Assembly: GCA_028023455.1 (NCBI GenBank)
Contig: JAQFVV010006200.1
Span: 9,290,521 to 9,354,520, forward strand
Direction of reading: 5' to 3'
Source of the DNA: Epiperipatus broadwayi
Taxonomy: Eukaryota > Onychophora > Udeonychophora > Euonychophora > Peripatidae
DNA length: 64,000 nt
Position numbers and translations under genes: made by a program. Position 1 is the first letter of the stretch. The number at the start of each line of letters is the position of its first letter. Of the stretch, positions 59,845-64,000 are shown one piece after another. The notes beneath the pieces are model-generated. The model was not told the origin of the DNA. It did not search any database and was given only the letters and a program-made list of their open reading frames with translations.

Positions 59845-59950
59845 TATTCTGTAGATTGTTTTTCAAAATGGGTAAAAATAGTATAATTATTGACATACTC
59901 CAAATTCCTACTACATACTCATATATATGTAGAGATATTTTATATTTATA

Positions 59951-61483
59951 ATAAGTTAATTAAATCATATATAGAGAGATGAATATTTTTAAGTAAATTT
60001 AATCAATATAATCCAAGATATAAATTCTTTTAAATAATAATAGCAAATATATATATTTTACTAATTATTCCAAAGATTTATATCACAACTAAGCTTAGAT
60101 ATATTATTTCTATAACGTGTAGAGGTGCTAAAGATTAAAATATAAAAAGTCAGATTATTGCTCGTCATTTGTCAATATATTAAGAATATTTCAAAATGTA
60201 AATGTAGAACCATCTCATTTTAAATTACTGTTAACATATAAACAATTTCTACCAAATTATAATCTTAATCTACGATTAAATTTCAAACTAAATCCAATAC
60301 GAGGCAAAAGCTATTTGTCCTTTATCCAAAGTCAAAACTTTATAATGGTTAAATATTAGAATAAATTTAGAAAAAAATATTAAATCATTTATCCATTTAG
60401 TTTGTAAGATAAAGACATTTTTGATGACAAAAATGTATAATATTTTTATTATATTGAATCATAATAGACTATTCCCTAATGAAGCCTTCAAAGTAAGTGA
60501 AAAATATTTGCGGAATATGGTAGTAGTGAGGATTATATTTGGTAATAATTAGCTAGAAAAATATATAATGATTATCTTTTCTAACGAAATTAAAACAACT
60601 TCACGGTAAATATAAATAATAATTTCCAGAACACTATATAAAAAAAATTTGCAATGGAGTTTTTATTTTTACATAAAACCAAGTAAATCTGTTTTAATTC
60701 AGTTATATTTTCACTTCATTTTTTTTTCAAATCATCTTTTCTTTTGTCATAATGAACTGTATTAACTTTTTTGTTTTTTGTAATTTTCTTTTTTTTTTTT
60801 GATTAAAAAAAAAAATTGCAATATAATCTTATTGCTTTCTTCAACGAAATCTTTTTCTTAATTTAGTTCTGAAATAAGTGCTGCCATCTTTAGCATTTAG
60901 TTCAAATCAATATTGAATAAAATAGTAAAATATTTTTATTTGTTATTAAGAATGGTTGGTTATACACTTGCACATATATATATATAATCGATCACACATT
61001 TACTTGGGTAATATCCTAAATATTTACATTGAAATTTTTTGTTAACAATATATATATTTTTATTTTTAAACTGATCTCGAAACTTTTTTTTTCTTTAGTT
61101 ATTGTCTCTTTATCTTTAGTCATATGTTCACAATGCAAAAATTTCAAGCGTAAAAGATGGTATTTATTTCATAATGTTTTAAGACAGTGATCACTTGTGA
61201 ACATTCATCACAGATAACCTAAATTCCAGAAATGTAGGTTATTTATACATTAAAAGACAATTTGAACTGTAATAATCAAAACAGTAGCCTTGTAAACATA
61301 CACAACTACTTTGGTTATTAAGATTCATTCAAATACTCTATGTGATTTGGTGCAGTGATGGAATGCAGACTTTAGAAGTTAAGGTTCTTGAATTGTGCCC
61401 AGTTTTATCCTTGCATGTCTAAAAAGTTGTGTAAAAGGATCTGGCAGAGAAATTACAAATTATGCCAGATATAAAACATTTAA
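59951..61483. other. AT-rich non-coding stretch
   Basis: No gene recognised. Rich in T and A runs; (TA)n patches near 60045 and 60975. Confidence 0.5.
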
Positions 61484-61796
61484 TATATTATTAAATAGAG
61501 ATTTTTTTTATATATTAAATATCTTTATTGACTGTGCATTAAAAAGAAATAAAATAGTTGTTTCTTCAACCACATCTGAAGTTTTTAGATTTAACTTGAA
61601 ATAAAAGCATGGGGATAGAGTCCAGAAATTAATTAAGTCAATCCCTTGTTATAAAAAATAGGGATTGACTTAATTAATTTCTGGACCCCTCCTCCATGCT
61701 TTTATTTCATGTTAAATCTAAACATTCCAATTTTGGCTAAAGAAAGAATTACTTTATTTCTTTTTACTGCATAGTCAATAAAAACATTTAATATAT
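61484..61796. mobile_element. Foldback family F3, copy 1
   Basis: A long palindrome centred near 61657. The arms include ATTGACTRTGCA, AAAAAGAAATAAA, TTTAGATTTAAC, GAAATAAAAGCATGG and CCAGAAATTAATTAAGTCAA, separated by about 15 bases (TTGTTATAAAAAATA). The inner 26 bases of each arm match perfectly. AAACATTTAATATAT occurs at both edges (61484 and 61782). The 69-codon frame across the left arm is incidental. Confidence 0.9.
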
Positions 61797-63039
61797 ATCT
61801 ATTATTTTTAAGTTTTTAATATTGACACAGTAAATGGAAATGTAAAACTATATTGTACTTTAAATTGACTGAATACTTACAGTTGATATATCACTAGATA
61901 TTTAATTAAATTAAATATTAATTAATTTAATTAAAATAAATAATATTTATTTTCAATAAATTTAAAGTAACTTTTTTTTATACAAATGCATAATTTATAG
62001 TATATGTTAATTCTTTATAATCAAATATTTTTTTTCCAATTTAAATAAGGTCTTTAATACTTACTGATCATTCCAGCTTCCTTTTTTCCTATGTAAAATG
62101 AAAATTTTTGTTCATTTGTTTTCATTTAGAACTTCCAAAAAATCATCTGATAATGCTATAGAATGGAAAGGGATTCACACACATTCCAAATTGTTTTTAA
62201 GATTTTGTATGTTTAAGAAGACAGCATTTTAGAGTTTTTCTTTACTCAAAAGATTGCAGAACATCTATTTTAAATGGCATGTTTATTTACTTACTGATCT
62301 TTGCAACTACCTTTTTTCTTTTGTAGAGTGAACATTTTTGTTTTATTTATTTTTACTCCTAAGCTCCAAAAAATTTGTCATCAAAATGTGTAAAATTTCA
62401 TCTGCCTACTGCTCTGTATTTTTTAAAGTAAAATGGCCAAACTTTTGTCAACGCATGTCCAGTTGCTTACTAATGAAAACTTCACTTGTAAATTATGTTT
62501 TTATTAAATATAATAAATATTTATTTTAATTTCAATTCTAGTTTTAGTCAAATCATAAATTGAAACAAACTACCAAATGAAATATATACATTCCTTGTAC
62601 ACATATTGTTTGAAACTGCTTTTTATTTCTGTAAGTAATTACCCTAAGTAAATGAAAATGTTATTAAATTGAAAAAAAAAATAATGCCCTCTCATGATCA
62701 TTATTTCAAACAAATGAAAATTCTAAAAATAATTGTTAACAGTAATATATAAAGTTATTGAATATTTTTCATATTTTTCCATCCTCTGTTCCATATCCAT
62801 CAAACTATTTTGACATATTGAAAAGATGAGTGTTTTAGGTGGATTATGTTGGTATAACTTAGCTGAATGTCAATTTTCAAGCAATTCTCTAGAATTTAAA
62901 AATATTAAACCTAGATTTTAAAATTTCATTCTAACTTGAAAAAGATCAAAAGTTAACAAACAAACAAACAAACAAACTGATTTTCCAAATCAACAAAAGC
63001 GTTTAAATAATAATAAAGACAATTTTTTTTTTTTTATGT
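61797..63039. other. AT-rich spacer between two F3 copies
   Basis: Contains two diverged copies, about 235 bases apart (from 62060 and 62290), of a sequence with TTACTGATC, CTTTTTTC, TTTTTGTT and CTCCAAAAAAT. An F4 end fragment lies at 62466-62512. Otherwise nothing recognised. Confidence 0.5.
62466..62512. mobile_element. Foldback family F4, end fragment
   Basis: CTTACTAATGAAAAC and ACTTGTAAATTATGTT match the right terminus of the F4 copy at 45971-46264. Confidence 0.7.
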
Positions 63040-63310
63040 TAAATACTAAAAAGAAATAAAATAATTGTTTCTTCGACCACAATTGGAGTTTTTAGATTTA
63101 ACTTGAAATGAATACTCGGGAAGGTGGGGGTCCAGAAATTAATTAAATCAATCCTTATTTTTTATAAGAAGGGATTGACTTAATTAATTTCTGGACCCTC
63201 TCTTATACTTTTATTTCAAGTTAAATCTAAAAACTTCTATTGTGGTTGAAGAAAGAAACAATTATTTTATTTATTTTTAGTACACAGTCAATAAAAGCAT
63301 TTAATATATA
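63040..63310. mobile_element. Foldback family F3, copy 2
   Basis: Same palindrome as 61484-61796, centred near 63170, with arms TTTAGATTTAACTTGAAAT and GGTCCAGAAATTAATTAA. The similarity continues to the right of both copies (AAATGTAAAACTATATTGTA, CTTTAAATTGACT) to about 61885 and 63415. So the duplicated unit is larger than the palindrome. Confidence 0.9.
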
Positions 63311-63415
63311 TGTACATAATATCTATTTTTTTAAGTTTTTAGTAATGGCACAATAAATAAAAATGTAAAACTATATTGTACTTTAAATTGACTAGACATT
63401 TATAGTTGATATATA

Positions 63416-64000
63416 TATTGTACCCTCACTTCTCGATATATGATATAATTTAAAAATAAGACTAGCTCAATCAAATTATTATGCTCGGCTAAAATATGTA
63501 CAACTATCTTTAATATATTTTTATAATATTATAACTTATCAGATTTATTCCAAATTTATCAAAAATTAATTTAGTTCAATATTATATACTAATTAAATAA
63601 ATATTTAATAAAGTCATGAGACTGTGAAGTGAAGTTACAATTGGTAATTAGATTTACATTGAGTCAATGTCTTTCCAAGACACTGTCTCAATGGCATAAG
63701 AATACTATTACTTCTTCATTATCTCATTCCTAACTCTACAGCACTCTTATGACTTTTATAAATGAACTATCTTTAATAATAATAGATAAATAAATTTCAA
63801 TCTATTGTTAAGGAAATATAATTAAACGATCTCAGGTTCTTCTAATTATCTTAAAGTAATAATAATTCATGTAGATAGGAATGATAAGGGATTTAATATC
63901 AAACCTAAATACACCTAACTTATTCTAATAACAATAACTAACAATAATAATAATCTTTAGGGTATATTTTAATCTTATCTATTGGATTATACCTTTAATC
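63416..64000. other. AT-rich stretch to window end
   Basis: No gene or repeat recognised. Confidence 0.5.

Larger units (their letters stand above)
58601..59950 (-). mobile_element. LINE family G, decayed, with SINE and F2 insertions
   Basis: From high to low coordinates the minus strand reads a decayed motif C (YVNN for YADD, about 59900) and LQNILNILNAIIKT (about 59390). AINLQKTQIPF follows (about 59340), then YESETWTLDVT (about 58960) and KFHLKMLHKILYIQWQDRKT (about 58925-58870). The last is the LEQFHxRCLRxILxIRWQDR signature of a common LINE type. Stops are frequent. An F2 foldback interrupts it between motif C and LQNIL, and a SINE interrupts it at 59019-59130. Confidence 0.6.

Noticed and set aside
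1-64000. CRISPR array, prophage or bacterial operon
   Set aside because: No regularly spaced short direct repeats, no ribosome-binding pattern, and the gene has spliceosomal signals.

Overview
Animal (probably arthropod) nuclear DNA: very AT-rich, long homopolymers, dense with decayed retroelements, and one host gene with spliceosomal signals. The arthropod guess rests on the BTB plus C2H2 zinc-finger architecture and on RTE-type LINEs with TGATGA-type tails; it is an inference and the species is not identified. Nothing prokaryotic, no CRISPR, no operon.

Host gene. The only convincing intact gene is a plus-strand BTB/POZ-C2H2 zinc-finger protein. Its large last coding exon (42281-44224) starts at a clear acceptor, and a 20-codon ATG-bearing exon at 13476-13535 ends in a GT donor in the same phase. 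If the two are joined they give a 667-residue protein and the intervening 28.7 kb is one intron. That intron holds about half of the mobile elements in the window. Separately, a decayed minus-strand coding region of unknown identity (about 25590-27900) is split by a 1.2-kb inverted-repeat element.

Retroelements, left to right: Penelope-like element with RT and GIY-YIG (1-1500, cut by the window edge); minus-strand LINE 'E' (1743-4232) next to a 5'-truncated RTE LINE (4242-4818); short tRNA-related SINE (8953-9069); nearly full-length RTE (15525-18881); nested LINEs 'D' and 'B' (20080-24800); Jockey-like LINE (27900-28720); another LINE tail (28925-29290); a second 'B' copy split by a 1.6-kb TIR element (36000-38470); nearly full-length RTE (48818-52050) inserted with a 7-bp target duplication inside a second 'E' copy (47600-54350); Jockey-like and SINE insertions inside LINE 'G' (57560-59950). 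Letters are labels used here only. All these reading frames carry frameshifts or stops.

Foldback elements. Four families of short elements with long inverted arms recur: F1 (19691-20045, 35241-35593, 55544-56166), F2 (33258-33545, 53268-53464, 59398-59844), F3 (61484-61796, 63040-63310) and F4 (45971-46264, with partial copies at 46413 and 62466). F2 is the most interesting: its arms resemble a tRNA promoter region and two copies are flanked by 12-14 bp direct repeats, as expected for retroposition rather than cut-and-paste transposition. A CpG-bearing 1205-bp element at 26061-27265 has 60-bp inverted ends, a near-perfect 8-bp target duplication and an internal array of telomere-like repeats.

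The remaining stretches are AT-rich non-coding DNA in which I recognise nothing. All homology calls are from reading translations and repeats by eye; no search was run.
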